Assembly (NCBI GenBank): GCA_945878385.1
Contig: CAMCTE010000010.1
Coordinates: forward strand, 1-25,220
DNA from: Azohydromonas lata NBRC 102462
Lineage (GTDB): Bacteria > Pseudomonadota > Gammaproteobacteria > Burkholderiales > Burkholderiaceae_C
Reading direction: 5' to 3'
DNA length: 25,220 nt
The notes beneath the pieces are model-generated. The model was not told the origin of the DNA and searched no databases. It worked only from the letters and a program-made list of their open reading frames with translations. Numbering within the stretch: position 1 is the first letter of the stretch; every line of letters begins with the position of its first letter. The translations under genes were made by a program, and so were the position numbers. Below are positions 24,221 through 25,220 of this stretch, in pieces.

Positions 24221-24247
24221 GGCGCCGCGCTCAGGCCGGCCGGCGCC
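24221..24247 (-). repeat. GC-rich inverted repeat between the dehalogenase gene and glcB
   Basis: GGCGCCG (24221-24227) is a perfect inverted copy of CGGCGCC (24241-24247), with a 13-base loop, starting 1 bp after the dehalogenase stop. There is no T-tract on the minus strand, so it is not a canonical terminator; it may protect the upstream mRNA end or modulate read-through into glcB. Confidence 0.5.
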
Positions 24248-24248
24248 G

Positions 24249-24947
24249 TCAATCGAAAAAGTCGAGCACCGCGCGCAGGTTGGCGGCGGTGCGTGTGGGC
24301 TGCACGCCCAATTCTTCAGGCGGCATGGCCGCGCGGTTGACCCACAGGGTGGTATAGCCATACCAGGTGGCGCCCACGGCGTCCCATGCGTTGCTCGAGA
24401 CGAAGAGAATGTCGCGCGCCTGCATGCCCAGAGCGCTTGGGCCCAAGGCATAGGCGGCCGGGTCGGTCTTGTAGCGCCGCGTCTCCTGCACCGACAGCAC
24501 CGGGTCCAGCAAGTCCTGCAGCCCCGCGCTGCGCAGGGCCACAGCCAACATCGAAGGGTCACCGTTGGACAGCACACCCGCGCGCACCCCGCGTTGGCGC
24601 AGGGTCAGCAACACCTCGCGGTTTTCCGGGAAGGCCGAAAGGTGGTGGTACTGATTCATCAGCCGCTCTTCCCGCTCGCCATCGAGTTGCAATTGCAGCC
24701 GGGCCGCCGCATGGCGCAGGGCACTGCGGGTGAGGTCCCAAAACGGCCGGTAATGCTGCCCGGCCTGCGGCCCGCTCATCGAGCACAGCCGTGTGTATTC
24801 GATTTGCTTGTCTCGCCACAGCACGGCCAAGCGCTCGCCATGCCCGGGAAACAGCTGCTCGCCCAACAGGGCCACGCTGTAGACATCGAACAAGGTGCCG
24901 TAGGCATCAAAAAGAATGGCGCGCGGGCGCTGGCTGGTGTTGGCCAT
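24249..24947 (-). CDS. L-2-haloacid dehalogenase (HAD type II)
   Basis: The 232-residue HAD-superfamily protein carries the residues that mark true L-2-haloacid dehalogenases when aligned by eye to the Pseudomonas L-DEX enzyme: Asp14 nucleophile and Thr18 in DAYGTLFD, Arg45 in LWRDKQ, Ser127-Asn128 in LSNGDP, Lys160 and Tyr166 in YKTDPAAY, and Ser184, Asn186 and Asp189 in FVSSNAWDAVGA. The family hydrolyses short 2-haloacids with inversion; haloacetate yields glycolate. ATG 24947 is used; a TTG six codons upstream is less likely. It precedes glcB and diverges from a LysR-type gene that may control it. A natural phosphatase-like role on another substrate cannot be excluded. Confidence 0.88.
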   Translation of the reverse strand: MANTSQRPRAILFDAYGTLFDVYSVALLGEQLFPGHGERLAVLWRDKQIEYTRLCSMSGPQAGQHYRPFWDLTRSALRHAAARLQLQLDGEREERLMNQYHHLSAFPENREVLLTLRQRGVRAGVLSNGDPSMLAVALRSAGLQDLLDPVLSVQETRRYKTDPAAYALGPSALGMQARDILFVSSNAWDAVGATWYGYTTLWVNRAAMPPEELGVQPTRTAANLRAVLDFFD

Positions 24948-24976
24948 TCCCGAACTGTATTGCAACCCTGGTCTTC

Positions 24977-25026
24977 CATTAATCAGATTTTTGGCGAAAG
25001 ATTAGTGCAGAAAAGTCAATAATCAG
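24977..25026. promoter_or_regulatory. Candidate LysR-type operator between the dehalogenase and regulator genes
   Basis: In the locally AT-rich divergent gap, CATTAATC (24977-24984) and GATTAGTG (25000-25007) form an inverted repeat matching at seven of eight positions across 15 bases. TAATCAG occurs at 24980-24986 and again at 25020-25026. Dyads of this kind between a LysR-type gene and its divergent target are typical autoregulator/activator sites, although the spacer here is longer than the common T-N11-A core. Confidence 0.45.
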
Positions 25027-25053
25027 GCCAAACCAACGAATCCACCACAGCCC

Positions 25054-25220
25054 TTGGACCGCCTCAAACAGATCGAGTCATTCGTGGCCATCGTGGCACG
25101 CGGCAGCCTCACCGCCGCGGCCCAAGCCGAAGGCGTGGCCCCTGCCGTGATTGGGCGCCGGCTTGATGCGCTGGAGGAACGGCTGGGCGTGAAGCTGCTG
25201 CTGCGCACCACGAGGCGCCT
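25054..25220 (+). CDS. LysR-family transcriptional regulator (partial, N-terminal HTH only)
   Basis: The 55 visible codons encode a LysR-type winged-helix DNA-binding domain: LDRLKQIESFVAIVARGS, LTAAAQAEGVAPAVIGRR as recognition region, then LDALEERLGVKLLLRTTRR. An in-frame TAG at 25003-25005 with no ATG or GTG after it leaves the TTG at 25054 as the first usable start, and it places the domain exactly at the usual LysR N-terminus. No Shine-Dalgarno is visible. The effector domain lies beyond the window. Its divergent position suggests control of the dehalogenase-glcB genes, but this is inference. Confidence 0.88.
   Translation, partial: MDRLKQIESFVAIVARGSLTAAAQAEGVAPAVIGRRLDALEERLGVKLLLRTTRR

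Noticed and set aside
21945..25022. A plus-strand reading frame of about 1000 codons opposite glcB and the dehalogenase gene
   Set aside because: It is the antisense mirror of two well-supported genes in high-GC DNA; its translation is His/Gln/Arg-rich low-complexity text with no domain, while the opposite strand has catalytic motifs throughout.

Overview
The window is high-GC, densely coded DNA. Its proteins and gene pairs (metX-metW, a BMP-type nucleoside ABC transporter, malate synthase G, a YibF-like GST, a stand-alone FMN glutamate synthase) suggest a betaproteobacterium of the order Burkholderiales. This is inferred from protein character only; no rRNA marker is present.

Region 1 (1-8744, minus strand) is a compact nucleoside uptake and salvage operon. 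In transcription order it holds a periplasmic BMP-family binding protein, a double-domain ABC ATPase, two permeases, cytidine deaminase, a trimeric-type purine nucleoside phosphorylase, an exported prolyl oligopeptidase-family peptidase, and deoC (cut by the window start). Nearly every junction is an ATGA, GTGA or TGATG overlap or a direct abutment; the only gap is 13 bp. The peptidase is the odd member. Diverging from this operon is add (adenosine deaminase, 8821-9930), followed by a lipoprotein 5'-nucleotidase (9963-11762) and a large Oar-like TonB-dependent receptor (12014-15427) closed by a strong intrinsic terminator. Read together: the nucleotidase would dephosphorylate nucleotides outside the cytoplasm and the ABC system would import the nucleosides. 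Add and Cdd would deaminate them, the 6-oxopurine-type phosphorylase would split inosine and guanosine, and after isomerisation of ribose/deoxyribose 1-phosphate DeoC would feed deoxyribose 5-phosphate to central metabolism. The receptor may be the outer-membrane entry point, but that is inferred from position only.

Region 2 (15572-18028) holds a YibF-like glutathione S-transferase facing a membrane-anchored, FMN- and 3Fe-4S-containing glutamate synthase-like protein. Region 3 (18278-20146) is the metX-metW methionine operon. Its leader carries a clear SAM-II riboswitch followed by a strong terminator, with a competing hairpin that looks like an antiterminator, so the full transcriptional switch can be read from the sequence. 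This is the most notable element of the window.

Region 4 (20128-25220) contains a GAF/PucR-type regulator that overlaps the end of metW tail to tail, a small orphan Hpt-like protein, glcB (malate synthase G), an L-2-haloacid dehalogenase with its whole catalytic set, and the start of a divergent LysR-type regulator with a dyad in the shared intergenic region. The last three could form a regulated unit converting C2 haloacids, via glycolate and glyoxylate, to malate. No tRNA, rRNA, CRISPR array, insertion sequence or prophage was seen.
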